Below, piece by piece: positions 40,526-49,330 of a stretch of 64,000 bases of DNA (position 1 is its first letter; each line of letters starts with the position of its first letter). The position numbers and the translations under genes were made by a program. The stretch covers positions 1-64,000 of the forward strand of contig NZ_BMTY01000010.1 of the NCBI RefSeq assembly GCF_014649915.1, in the 5' to 3' direction. This DNA comes from Streptomyces toxytricini (GTDB lineage Bacteria > Actinomycetota > Actinomycetes > Streptomycetales > Streptomycetaceae). The notes under the pieces were generated by a model. It did not search any database and had not been told where the DNA came from. It worked only from the letters and a program-made list of their open reading frames with translations.

Positions 40526-43000
40526 ATGGACGGCAGCTCCCCGCACCCGGCAGCACACCGCGACCCCGGCCCCGGGCCGGGCCGCCGGGACCTCCTGCGC
40601 CTCGGCACCCTCCTGGCCGCCGGCGGCATCGCCGCCGCGGTTCCCGCGGCCCCCGCCCGGGCCGACACCGCCACCGGCGGCGGGGAGGTGACCACCACCT
40701 ACCGCGGGCACTCGCCGTACGGCTTCGACCAGTGGGCGTCCGTCGACTTCGACGTCCCCGACGGCGTCCGGCGCATCTCCGTGGCCGCCGCCTTCGATCC
40801 CGCGGACGGCGTCCTCGACCTCGGCATGTTCGGGCCGACCGGGTTCCGCGGCTGGTCGGGCGGGGCCCGCCGCGAGTTCACCCTCTCCGGCTCCGACGCC
40901 ACCCCCGGCTACCTCCCCGGCCCCATCGGGGCCGGCCGCTGGTCCGTCGCCCTGGGGCCGATCGTCAACGACCCGGCGGGCATGCCGTGGCAGATCAGCG
41001 TCACCCTGCACCACGGACCGCCGCTGCCCGAAGTCCCCTACGACGCCCTGCCCGCGGCGGTACCGGGGCGCGGCCCCGGCTGGTACCGGGGCGACCTCCA
41101 CCTGCACACCGTCCACTCCGACGGCGGGCGCACCACCGACGAGCTGGTGGCGGCCGCCCGCGCCGCCGGCATGCACTTCATCGCCACCTCGGACCACAAC
41201 ACCAGCTCCACCGGCCTCTCCTGGCGCGGCAACGTCCCCGCCGACCTGCTCGTCCTGAACGCCGAGGAGGTCACGACCCGGCACGGCCACTGGCTGGCCG
41301 TCGGCCTGCCGCAGGGGGAGTGGGTGGACTGGCACTACGGGCCCGCCGACGCCGGGGTGTTCGACCGGCACGTCCGGCAGGTGCGCGGCCTCGGCGGCCT
41401 GGCCGTCGCCGCCCACCCGATGACGCCGGCACCCGGCTCGTTCTGGGAGTTCGGGCTGGGCCGCGTCGACGCCCTGGAGATCTGGAACGGCCCCTGGACG
41501 CTGGACGACGCGGCGAACATCGCCGTCTGGCACGGCATGCTGTGCCTGGGCCAACGCATCGCCGGCCTGGGCAACAGCGACGCCCACGGCCCCGCCGACG
41601 CCGTCGGCGAGCCCCACAACGTCGTCCACGCGGCCGGGCTGTCCCGGCCGGAGATCCTGGACGCCCTGCGCCGGGGCCGGTCGTACGCCGCCGAGAACGC
41701 GGGCGTGACGGTGAACTTCACGGCCGCGGCACACGGGGCGACGGCCGGCCCGGGGGAGGAGCTGCCGCTCGCCCTCTTCGAAGCCGTCGACGTCACGGCG
41801 GAGGTGTCGGGCGCCCCCGACGCGGTGATCACCCTCCACACCGAGTGGGGCGTCATGGCGGTGGCGCGGACCGGCGGCGACGGAAGGGGCCGGCTGCACT
41901 GGCGCGGCTGGGGCCGCGGCTCCCTCTTCGCGCGCGCCGAGGTGCGGCGCCTGAAACCCGCCTCCACCACCCTCGACCAGCTCGTCGCCGTCACCAACCC
42001 CATCTGGTTCCACGCGGCGGGCCTCGCGCCCCACGACGCCGGGCAGCGAACCCTCGTCGCGGCGGTACGGGCCGCGGACGGCTCCTGGGGGCGGCACACG
42101 GCCCTCCCCGGCCTGCGGGGCGCACCGGCGTTCGCCGGAGTCGGGGCCTGTGTCGCCGGCCTGCCGGACGGGACCGTCCTGACGCTGGGCCTCGGTACCG
42201 ACGGCGGCCTGTGGCTGACGACCGTCAAGCCGGAGGGCGCCCCCGGCCCCTGGCGCCGGCTGCCCGGACCGCAGGGGCGGGAGGGCGGCGCCTTCCTGGA
42301 CGCGGCCGTCGCCGGGTTCCCCGACGGCAGCGGCGAGATCGTGGCCGTCGCCGCGGACGGCACCCTCCACCACCAGCGCGTCTCCGCCGAAGGGGCTGCC
42401 CCGGGCGGGTTCCGGCCCGTGCCCGGCGAAGCCTCCGCCGGGGGGCGGGCCGACGGCCGCCGGGGCGCTGTGCGGGCGGCGGTCGCCGCCCTGCCCGACG
42501 GGTCGGCGCAGGTCGTCGCGTACGGCACCGACGGTGCCCTCCACCACCGCATCTGCGGCACCGACGGCACGTGGACGGGGTGGACGCGGCTCACCGGCCG
42601 GGAGGGAGCACCCGCATTCTCCGGGCAGGCCCTCGCGATCGCCGGGCTGCCGGACGGATCCGCCCAGGTGCTGGCCGTCGGGCTCGACGGGACGGTGCAC
42701 CACCGGGTGCGCCGCCCCGACGGCACGTGGACCGGCTTCCGGCCGCTGCCCGGCGCGGCCGCCCCGGCCGCGGCGGCCGTCGCCGTCGGCATCGCGGGCC
42801 TGCCCGACGGGTCGGCGCAGGTCGCCGCCGTCGGCAGCGACGGGCAGGCCCGGCACTGTACGAGGAGGCCCGACGGCTCGTGGACCGCCTGGGCCCGGAT
42901 CCCCGGCCCGGACGGCCGCGGTACCTTGCGGGCCGGCCGGATCGCCGTCGCACCGCTGCCCGACGGAACGGTCCGCCTGGCGGCCGTCGCCACCGGGTGA
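40526..43000 (+). CDS. Tat-exported CehA/McbA-type PHP metallohydrolase with beta-propeller-like repeats
   Basis: 824 residues. The N-terminus carries a twin-arginine signal (RRDLLRLGTLLAAGG). After a beta-sandwich comes a PHP domain: YRGDLHLHTVHSDGGRTTDE with HxH metal ligands, HFIATSDHNT, AVAAHPM and GLGNSDAHGPA. This is the CehA/McbA family that cleaves phosphoesters or carbamates. The last third (about 470-824) holds several repeats of the pattern VAGLPDGSAQVLAVGLDGTV / HHRVRRPDGTWTGFRPLPG, typical of tachylectin- or sialidase-like propellers that bind sugars. The fusion puts a hydrolase on a likely carbohydrate-anchoring module. Confidence 0.88.
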   Translation: MDGSSPHPAAHRDPGPGPGRRDLLRLGTLLAAGGIAAAVPAAPARADTATGGGEVTTTYRGHSPYGFDQWASVDFDVPDGVRRISVAAAFDPADGVLDLGMFGPTGFRGWSGGARREFTLSGSDATPGYLPGPIGAGRWSVALGPIVNDPAGMPWQISVTLHHGPPLPEVPYDALPAAVPGRGPGWYRGDLHLHTVHSDGGRTTDELVAAARAAGMHFIATSDHNTSSTGLSWRGNVPADLLVLNAEEVTTRHGHWLAVGLPQGEWVDWHYGPADAGVFDRHVRQVRGLGGLAVAAHPMTPAPGSFWEFGLGRVDALEIWNGPWTLDDAANIAVWHGMLCLGQRIAGLGNSDAHGPADAVGEPHNVVHAAGLSRPEILDALRRGRSYAAENAGVTVNFTAAAHGATAGPGEELPLALFEAVDVTAEVSGAPDAVITLHTEWGVMAVARTGGDGRGRLHWRGWGRGSLFARAEVRRLKPASTTLDQLVAVTNPIWFHAAGLAPHDAGQRTLVAAVRAADGSWGRHTALPGLRGAPAFAGVGACVAGLPDGTVLTLGLGTDGGLWLTTVKPEGAPGPWRRLPGPQGREGGAFLDAAVAGFPDGSGEIVAVAADGTLHHQRVSAEGAAPGGFRPVPGEASAGGRADGRRGAVRAAVAALPDGSAQVVAYGTDGALHHRICGTDGTWTGWTRLTGREGAPAFSGQALAIAGLPDGSAQVLAVGLDGTVHHRVRRPDGTWTGFRPLPGAAAPAAAAVAVGIAGLPDGSAQVAAVGSDGQARHCTRRPDGSWTAWARIPGPDGRGTLRAGRIAVAPLPDGTVRLAAVATG

Positions 43001-43023
43001 GCGGTCGCCCGCAGGGGCGTTCC

Positions 43024-43517
43024 CTCAGCGGGCCGCCGGGTGAGGAGGGAGGCCACGAGGCGGCGGGCGCGGGCCGTGTCCAGGCCGTCCGGGCGGACGC
43101 GGTCGACGACCGTTTCCGTGTCGGGTACCCGCTCCCCGCGGCCGGCCGCCCGGTCGAGGATGACGCCGACGTGCTCGGCGGCGTAGGCCGGGCACTGGCC
43201 GGCGTCGCCGTCGTCCGGGTCGCCGAGCAGCGCGTCGGGGACGTGGGCGCGGCCGACGGGGGAGGACATCTCGTCGAGGAACTGCTCGGCCCAGGCGGTC
43301 AGGTAGGCGGCCGGCGTGCCGTGGTCGCCCGGGGCGGTGTCAGGCCCCTGAGGCGCTCCACCGCCACGTCCGACAGCAGCTCCTGCAGGCCGCCCCAGCG
43401 GCGGCAGACCGTCGACGGGGTTGTGCCGGCGCGCTGGGCGATCAGCAGGACCGTGAGGGCGTCCCGGCCCACTTCGGCGGTGAGTTCGCGCCCCGCGGCG
43501 TGCACGTGCGTCGACAT
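43024..43517 (-). pseudogene. decayed TetR-family regulator
   Basis: The N-terminal part is TAEVGRDALTVLLIAQRAGT and TPSTVCRRWGGLQELLSDVA, a TetR HTH. Near 43340 the frame is lost: the remainder of the regulator (YLTAWAEQFLDEMSSPVGRA with AAEHVGVILDRAAGRGERVP) lies in another frame. The C-terminal core after ETVVDRV is shortened relative to intact relatives, and the start itself is truncated, with the HTH beginning only about 12 residues after the Met. It has no stop where one is expected. It cannot make a working repressor. Confidence 0.75.
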
Positions 43518-43680
43518 CGGCCCCGAGCGCGTCGAAGCCACCCGCGCGCCCTCCCGGCCTCACTCGCCGACACCGACACCCTGCTGCTCGGCACGCACTT
43601 CGCGCCGCCCTCCGCCTGGCGCGTCGTCCGCCACGGCGAGGCCTACCGCCTCACCCCGCCCGGCCGGCCGGTGACGCCGG
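43512..43680 (+). pseudogene. C-terminal remnant of a metallo-beta-lactamase-fold protein
   Basis: The fragment reads DIGPERVEATRA in one frame and ALPASLADTDTLLLGTHFAP with SAWRVVRHGEAYRLTPP in another, separated by a frame change near 43545. The DTDTLLLGTHFAPP pattern is the end of an MBL-fold hydrolase. The N-terminal two-thirds are missing. It starts exactly where the broken TetR gene starts on the other strand, so a deletion may have fused their ends. Confidence 0.65.
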
Positions 43681-43692
43681 GGCCGACGCCGG

Positions 43693-43908
43693 TCAAGGGC
43701 GCTCCCGGGTCTCCTCGACGACCGGCACGACCGCCGAGACACGCCGCCGCCGCAGGACGCTCGCGTACACCGCCAGACCCAGAATGCCGACGCCCATCAT
43801 GAGCAAGCCGACGACGTCCAGGTTCACGCCCTCCATCTTCCAGTCGCTGGCGAAGGTGAGGATCGCCCCCACCAGGATCAGTGCGATGCAGCCGCCTATG
43901 CCGCGCAT
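43693..43908 (-). CDS. DUF6458 family small membrane protein
   Basis: 71 residues with two membrane segments: GGCIALILVGAILTFASDW and VVGLLMMGVGILGLAVYASV, joined by KMEGVNLD. The WKMEGVNLDVVG motif is the mark of DUF6458, small actinobacterial membrane proteins of unknown role. The ATG at 43908 has GGAGGAG. The basic tail (LRRRRVSA) is followed by an acidic end. Confidence 0.88.
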   Translation of the reverse strand: MRGIGGCIALILVGAILTFASDWKMEGVNLDVVGLLMMGVGILGLAVYASVLRRRRVSAVVPVVEETRERP

Positions 43909-44045
43909 GGGGTGCTCCTCCGCTTTCAGGGCCCGGCACACCGGCCGCCGCGGCGACCCGCAGGAACGAAACGCTGTGCCGAACGGACTTCACAACCACG
44001 CTCCTGCCCCCGAAGGGCCCCCCGATGCAGGCCAATCCGCACGAC

Positions 44046-44624
44046 TCATCCCGCGACGCCGCTCCGCACCCGCCCGGCGTACCGGCGCACCCGCGCCACG
44101 TCCTCGGGAAACCAACCGGTCCATCCCCGCCGCAGCGAAGCCCACGCCACCTCCTGCCCGCCCTCGGCAACGAGCGGCACCGCCCCGTCCACGACCGCCG
44201 CATACGACAGGCCCAGACACGCCGGCGCGCCCGCACGGTAGGAACGGACAGTGGCCGCAGCAGGTTCCGGCAGCAGCCGTGCCCGCACGCCGGTCTCCTC
44301 GAACAGCTCGCGCCGCGCCGCCTCCCTCGGCGTCTCCCCGGGTTCCACGCGCCCGCCCGGCGGCACCCGGCCACGCCACCGGTGGCGGACCAGCAGGACG
44401 CGCCTGAGGGTGTGGTCGAAGACCCACACCTCCGCCGCGAGGGGTAGCGCGAACCCGGGGCCGGGGGACTCCGCCACCGCGTCTGCCCCGTCGAAGACCG
44501 AGGCCGCCGCCCTGACGTCGGCCACCACGGCCTTGGCGACCCGCCGGCCGAGCAGCCCGCACAAGGCGGCGCCGGCCCGGGGCCGCTCCGCGGACGGCAT
44601 TGCGTGGAGGCGATCACCGCTCAT
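44046..44624 (-). CDS. Nudix hydrolase
   Basis: 192 residues with a full Nudix box, GGRVEPGETPREAARRELFE followed by ETGV, which is G-x5-E-x7-REUXEEXGU. It would hydrolyse nucleoside diphosphates linked to another moiety. A helical N-terminal extension (about 50 aa) precedes the Nudix fold. ATG 44624; MPSAER eight codons on is an alternative. Substrate not predictable. Confidence 0.9.
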   Translation of the reverse strand: MSGDRLHAMPSAERPRAGAALCGLLGRRVAKAVVADVRAAASVFDGADAVAESPGPGFALPLAAEVWVFDHTLRRVLLVRHRWRGRVPPGGRVEPGETPREAARRELFEETGVRARLLPEPAAATVRSYRAGAPACLGLSYAAVVDGAVPLVAEGGQEVAWASLRRGWTGWFPEDVARVRRYAGRVRSGVAG

Positions 44625-44679
44625 GAGCGCCAGCCTGCCGCACGGGTGTGACAGCGCCGACCGGAACACCGGCCGGCGC

Positions 44680-45519
44680 TCATGCCGGTTCCAGGTCTTC
44701 GGCCGTGGAGGCGTTCCACGTCGCTGCGGGCATCCCGCCCGCGTCCGTCAGGGCCAGTACCTCGCATCCCATCAGCCGTACCGCGAGCATCAGTTCGTCC
44801 TCTGCACGCGCCGCGTCCTCCGGGGGGTAGGCGACCCGGATCTGATGCGGCTCGCTCATGTCGTAGGTGAGCTGCCAGTCGGTGTCCACGCTCGTGAAGT
44901 GGTCCTGGCCGGTGCGGCCGTCCTCGGCTCGCCAGGAACCGCGGTCCACGGTCGGAGCGAGGGCCGCTCGGAGCGTGCGGAGCCGCTCGGCATGGGGAGG
45001 GGGCCCCTGCGAGAGGGCCAGGCACCGGTGGAGGCAGTGCCGGGCTGCCGTGAACCACGGAGTGAGGTCCGGTTCCGGGGGTCCGAGCAGGCGGGATCCG
45101 AGGGAGCCCCCGACCCACCGCTCGACGAAACCGGCCGCGCCCGCACCGAAGGTTTCGTACGCGCCGTCGTGGCTCCACAGCACGACAGGCCAGTGCCGGG
45201 AGTCGCCAGTGGTCTCCCAGCACAGCCGGTCCGCATCGATGGTCGTCCCCCAGACCAGCAGGCCGCGCGGGTCCCGGTACAGCAGGTACGGGTGGTGCCG
45301 TTCTGCGGAGAACGGGGTGTGCAGGCACAAGTGGTCGCAGAAGTCGCCGCGCCCGTACGTCTCGACGAGTGCCCGGTAGTCGGCGGGCAGCCGCACCCCG
45401 AGGGAGTGCCCGACCGCACCCCGGTCCCCGTGGGCGCCCACCGGCTCGGCAGGCGGCGGCACCAGCCGGCGCGGTGAAACGGGGATGCGGTGGTGCGCGC
45501 GTCGCGTCGAACGGGGCAT
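44680..45519 (-). CDS. SMI1/KNR4 (SUKH) family protein
   Basis: 279 residues. The SUKH core reads VGHSLGVRLPADYRALVETY (helix and LPxDY motif), then DFCDHLCLHTPF and GLLVWGTTIDADRLCWETT. Many SUKH proteins are immunity factors against secreted nucleases of contact-dependent systems, others are cytosolic scaffolds. No toxin gene is seen beside it. The C-terminal half (DAARAEDELMLAVRLMGCEV) is not a known domain. ATG 45519. Confidence 0.78.
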   Translation of the reverse strand: MPRSTRRAHHRIPVSPRRLVPPPAEPVGAHGDRGAVGHSLGVRLPADYRALVETYGRGDFCDHLCLHTPFSAERHHPYLLYRDPRGLLVWGTTIDADRLCWETTGDSRHWPVVLWSHDGAYETFGAGAAGFVERWVGGSLGSRLLGPPEPDLTPWFTAARHCLHRCLALSQGPPPHAERLRTLRAALAPTVDRGSWRAEDGRTGQDHFTSVDTDWQLTYDMSEPHQIRVAYPPEDAARAEDELMLAVRLMGCEVLALTDAGGMPAATWNASTAEDLEPA

Positions 45520-45656
45520 GGGGTCAGAGTAGTTGCGGGCTCGGAGCCATCACCGTCATCAACGGACGTGCTGTCGGCGGCCCTTGCCGTCGAGTGCGCT
45601 CCAAGTCCTAGACTGGCGCCGCCCCCACCCACCCCCATCTGCGACGGAGCATGCGC

Positions 45657-46709
45657 ATGCGCTACCGCGTCCTCGGCAAGACCGGCATCGAGGTCAGCAC
45701 CCACTGCCTCGGCACGATGATGTTCGGGGGCGTCGGCAACCCCGACCACGAAGACGCCGCCCGCATCATCCACACCGCCCTCGACGCCGGCATCAACTTC
45801 GTCGACACCGCCGACATGTACTCGGCCGGCGAGAGCGAGGAGATCGTCGGCAAGGCCCTCAAGGGAAGACGCGACGACGTCGTCCTCGCCACGAAAGTGC
45901 ACTTCCCGCTCGGCGAGGGCCGCAACCGCAGCGGGAATTCCCGCCGTTGGATCCTCAAGGCCGTCGAGGACAGCCTGCGGCGCCTGGACACCGACTGGAT
46001 CGACCTCTACCAGGTGCACCGCCCCGACCACACCACCGACATCGAGGAGACGCTGTCCGTCCTCGGCGACCTGGTGACTGCCGGCAAGATCCGGGCGTTC
46101 GGCTGCTCCACGTTCCCCGCGGAGGACCTCGTCGAGGCGCACCACGTCGCCGAGCGGCGCGGGCTGATGCGGATGCGCACGGAGCAGCCCCCGTACTCGA
46201 TCCTTGCGCGCGGCGTCGAGCGGTCCGTGCTGCCGACCGCGCAGCGCCTCGGCATGGGCGTCCTGACGTGGTCGCCGCTCGCGTCGGGGTTCCTCTCCGG
46301 CGCCGTCCGGCAGGGCCGGCCCGTGGACCTCACCACCGGCCGCGCCGCGCGCACCCCGCACCGCTTCGACCCCGCCCTCCCGGGGAATGCCGCCAAGTTC
46401 GCGGCGGTCGAGGAACTCGTCGGCCTCGCCGGGGAGGTCGGCTGCACGCTCCCGGAGCTGGCCGTCGCGTTCCCGCTCGTCCACCCGGCCGTCACCTCGG
46501 TGATCATCGGCCCGCGCACCATGGAACAGCTGACCTCCCTGCTCAAGGGGGCCGACCTGCTGCTCGACGACGCGGCCCTCGACCGCATCGACGCAATCGT
46601 GGCGCCCGGCACCGACCTCTACCGCGCCGACGGCGTCTGGCAGCCGCTGTCGCTCACCGACGCCGCCGCGCGCAGGCGCCCGCCCGCGGACCGCCCGGCA
46701 GCCGCCTGA
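45657..46709 (+). CDS. aldo/keto reductase
   Basis: 350 residues. The AKR pattern is complete: LGKTGIEVSTHCLGTMMFGG, NFVDTADMYSAGESEEIVGK (Asp/Tyr), the catalytic Lys in LATKVHF, and the His in YQVHRPDHT. The C-terminus has PAVTSVIIGPRTMEQL. NADPH-dependent reduction of carbonyl compounds is expected. ATG 45657 is chosen (GGAG 7 nt upstream); ATG 45651 would add two residues. Confidence 0.93.
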   Translation: MRYRVLGKTGIEVSTHCLGTMMFGGVGNPDHEDAARIIHTALDAGINFVDTADMYSAGESEEIVGKALKGRRDDVVLATKVHFPLGEGRNRSGNSRRWILKAVEDSLRRLDTDWIDLYQVHRPDHTTDIEETLSVLGDLVTAGKIRAFGCSTFPAEDLVEAHHVAERRGLMRMRTEQPPYSILARGVERSVLPTAQRLGMGVLTWSPLASGFLSGAVRQGRPVDLTTGRAARTPHRFDPALPGNAAKFAAVEELVGLAGEVGCTLPELAVAFPLVHPAVTSVIIGPRTMEQLTSLLKGADLLLDDAALDRIDAIVAPGTDLYRADGVWQPLSLTDAAARRRPPADRPAAA

Positions 46710-46740
46710 CGCCTCCCCCCGCATCCGTTTCCGATCCGGG

Positions 46741-47664
46741 TCAGGCGTCCCGGTGCTCCGGGGGCCGGTGGGCATGCCAGTCGGCGAGGCCGCCGGCGCC
46801 CAGCACGCCGACATCGGCGGCCAGTTCGGCGCGCGTACGGGTGCGGAGCTCGCGGCGGGCGATGCGGGCGACCACCGCCGGGAAGAGCGGCCGCAGCGGC
46901 TGGCACCACCGCAGCCAGGGCGGCGCGTACACGGACCGGGAGCGGTGGGCGATCCCCGCGGCCAGCCAGGTCGCGACCTGCTCGGGCGGGTGGACGCGGC
47001 GGGCGAAGCCCGGCTGGTGGCGGCGCAGCGCCCGCAGGACGGGGTGGTCGTCGATGCCGCTGACCATGTCGGTGCCGGTCCAGTGGACGTAGGCGATGCC
47101 GACGGCCACCCCGTCCGGCTCGACCTCGCCGCGCAGCGCCAGCGCGAACGACTCCACGCCCGCCTTGGAGGCGCAGTAGGCGCTCATCATGGGCGCCGAG
47201 CCCAGTGCGGCGGTGGAGGCCACCTGGAGGAAGTAGCCGCGCGTGCGGGTCAGGTGCGGCAGGAACGCGCGGGCGGTGTTGGCGGATCCGGTGAGGTTGA
47301 CGTCGATGACGCGCTGCCACAGGTCGGCGGCGGTGTCGGCGAACGGGCCGCCGACGGCGATGCCCGCGTTGGCGGCGACCACGCTGGCCGGGCCGAGGCG
47401 CTCCTCCACGTACCGGGCGGCGGAGCGGAGGGCCGCGTCGTCGGTGACGTCCGCCTCGAAGCAGACGCTCCGGTGCGGCAGGGTCGCGGCCGTGGCCCGC
47501 AGGGACGCCTCCTCGCGGCCCAGCAGGGCCACGTGCATCCCGGACTCCGACAGGTTCCGCGCCAGCGCCGCCCCGATCCCGCGCGCGGCACCGGTGACGA
47601 CGGCGACCCGTCCGCTCAGCGGCGAGTCGGCGCCGTGCCGGCCGCCGGAGAGGGTTTCGCGCAT
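46741..47664 (-). CDS. SDR-family oxidoreductase with C-terminal extension
   Basis: 307 residues. TGAARGIGAALARNL (TGxxxGIG), NAGIAVGGPF, catalytic YCASK and STAALGSA are clear. A C-terminal extension of about 60 residues (PPWLRWCQPLRPLFPAVVAR) carries basic and aromatic residues and may dock to membrane, as in some mycobacterial-type SDRs. ATG 47664 has GAGGACGG upstream. Single gene. Confidence 0.9.
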   Translation of the reverse strand: MRETLSGGRHGADSPLSGRVAVVTGAARGIGAALARNLSESGMHVALLGREEASLRATAATLPHRSVCFEADVTDDAALRSAARYVEERLGPASVVAANAGIAVGGPFADTAADLWQRVIDVNLTGSANTARAFLPHLTRTRGYFLQVASTAALGSAPMMSAYCASKAGVESFALALRGEVEPDGVAVGIAYVHWTGTDMVSGIDDHPVLRALRRHQPGFARRVHPPEQVATWLAAGIAHRSRSVYAPPWLRWCQPLRPLFPAVVARIARRELRTRTRAELAADVGVLGAGGLADWHAHRPPEHRDA

Positions 47665-47831
47665 TCCGTCCTCATTCCTCCGCGGGGGGATCCGACGGAC
47701 GCCGATCGTCCCCCTCGGCCGCCCGACACCCCGGCACGACACGCCCCGGGTCACCCCCGGCCGCCCGAACCGCCCCCCGTTCCGCCGGCCGGGCCGTGCC
47801 GGCCCCGGATGGCGCCTGGGACGATGGGCGG

Positions 47832-48632
47832 ATGACCGAGGAACCGAACCCGCTGTCCCGCCTGTGGCCGCTCGCGCCGTCCGGGCCCGCCGACTGGCTG
47901 TCGAAGCTGTGCGGCGACGGAGTGACCGGGTTCATGCCTCCGGCGATGCCCGACGCGGTGTGGGTGCTCAACGCCATGTACGAGCACGAGCAGGGGCCGA
48001 CCGAGGTGTCGTACGACGAGTACCACCGGGCCCGCCGCGCCGAAGGGAGCAGCCGAACGCACCGCATCGGAGGCACCGACCTCGGCGCCGTCGGCATCGT
48101 CACGGGGGGAGACCTGGGTCGCGCTGGGCACCCCGGCCCCGGTTGGCGGCGGCTGCGCTGGGCCGAGCTCGCCCGGCGGACCGGCGACCCGATGGTGCCC
48201 GACGGGCTGCTGCCGTCCTACCGCTGCTTCCCCTCCGCCAAGAAGAACGGCAGTTGGCCCCTCGGCATCGTCCCGCCGACCGAGGGAAGCCTGGACCGGG
48301 AGACCTGGAGCCGGCTGGTCGCCGTCCTCGTCGCGCACAGCGCCGCAGGTCCGGAAACCCGCTGCCTGGCCTACTACAACCCGCTGATGTTCCGAGCCGT
48401 CGACTTCGACGACCTCCACGTGCGCGCGGGCCGGCTCGGCGACGCGGAAGCCCTGTACGACCTGTCCGAGGCGGACTTCAGCCCGTCCAACCTCTGGGCG
48501 GAGGACCGCTCCTGGCTGCTGTGCACCGACTACGACCTGTGGGGCACCAAGGTCGCCGGTCCCCCCGCCCTCGTCGAAGCCCTGCTGAACGACCCGGACA
48601 TCGAAGCGGTCCGCCTGCCGTGGGCGCACTGA
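47832..48632 (+). CDS. hypothetical protein
   Basis: 266 residues, no signal or membrane segment. Aromatic and acidic clusters recur (AVWVLNAMYEHEQG, DLWGTKVAGPPALVEALLND). No family recognised. A SUKH-type gene follows 38 nt downstream on the same strand, so the two may be one transcript. ATG 47832 (the start at 47796 has weaker signals). Confidence 0.65.
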   Translation: MTEEPNPLSRLWPLAPSGPADWLSKLCGDGVTGFMPPAMPDAVWVLNAMYEHEQGPTEVSYDEYHRARRAEGSSRTHRIGGTDLGAVGIVTGGDLGRAGHPGPGWRRLRWAELARRTGDPMVPDGLLPSYRCFPSAKKNGSWPLGIVPPTEGSLDRETWSRLVAVLVAHSAAGPETRCLAYYNPLMFRAVDFDDLHVRAGRLGDAEALYDLSEADFSPSNLWAEDRSWLLCTDYDLWGTKVAGPPALVEALLNDPDIEAVRLPWAH

Positions 48633-48670
48633 CGGCGAGCCGCTCGGCACAGTGCCCCTATGGTGGCCGA

Positions 48671-49330
48671 ATGGACCACCCCACCACACCGCCACCGCCG
48701 CTGACCGAGGCCGAGGCGGCCGACGCCGAGCGCTGTCTCGGTGTGCGCTTGCCCGCCGAGTGCCGCGCCCACCTGGTCGGTGTCAGCGCCGGAGCCGGTG
48801 AGGGTACGGCCCGGCTGCTGCGGACGGCGGACGGCTGGTGGTGGAGCGGCAACGAGCACCGGCGCCGGGACCTGCTGCGCCTGCCCTTCCCGCACCCCGA
48901 CTCGTACACCGCCGCGGAGGCCGCATTGGACGGCCGCGAGCCCCGGTGGGAGGACCACCCCGACGGGCCGCCGGCTGCGGAGGCGTGGAACGCCTGGGAC
49001 GCCGAGTACGAGGAGTTCCAGGACCGGAAGACAGCCGGGGCCGTCGTCCTGCGTGAGCACGGCTGCGGCTACGCCACGCTGCTCGCGCTGTCCGGCCCGC
49101 TGGCCGGCACGGTGTGGTGGGACGGGCGTGCGAGCTCCGACCTGATCGTTCCGCTCTGCGCGGGCGGCGCGGGCGCGACGCGCCCGGCCACCTTCAACGA
49201 GTGGCTTGCGCACGGCTCCTGGGCCCTGCTTCCGGACGCGGCGCGCCCCGGTTCGGGGGCGGTGGACCGGCGGGGCCTTGGCCGGGGTGTCGGGGCGGCT
49301 CCGCCGCAGGGTGCGGTCAGCCGAGGGTGA
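48671..49330 (+). CDS. SMI1/KNR4 (SUKH) family protein, second copy
   Basis: 219 residues beginning with the SUKH pattern LTEAEAADAERCLGVRLPAE (helix, then LPAEC), HLVGVSAGAGEGTARLL, and later GWWWSGNEHRRRDLLRL. It has the same fold type as the protein at 44680-45519 but little detailed similarity. The tail (about 25 residues) extends past the fold and overlaps the convergent next gene by 14 bp; a shorter real protein is possible. Role as immunity protein unproven. Confidence 0.7.
   Translation: MDHPTTPPPPLTEAEAADAERCLGVRLPAECRAHLVGVSAGAGEGTARLLRTADGWWWSGNEHRRRDLLRLPFPHPDSYTAAEAALDGREPRWEDHPDGPPAAEAWNAWDAEYEEFQDRKTAGAVVLREHGCGYATLLALSGPLAGTVWWDGRASSDLIVPLCAGGAGATRPATFNEWLAHGSWALLPDAARPGSGAVDRRGLGRGVGAAPPQGAVSRG

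Noticed and set aside
40421..42856. Long minus-strand frame opposite the PHP hydrolase
   Set aside because: Artefact of GC bias; repeats in the translation mirror those of the sense gene.
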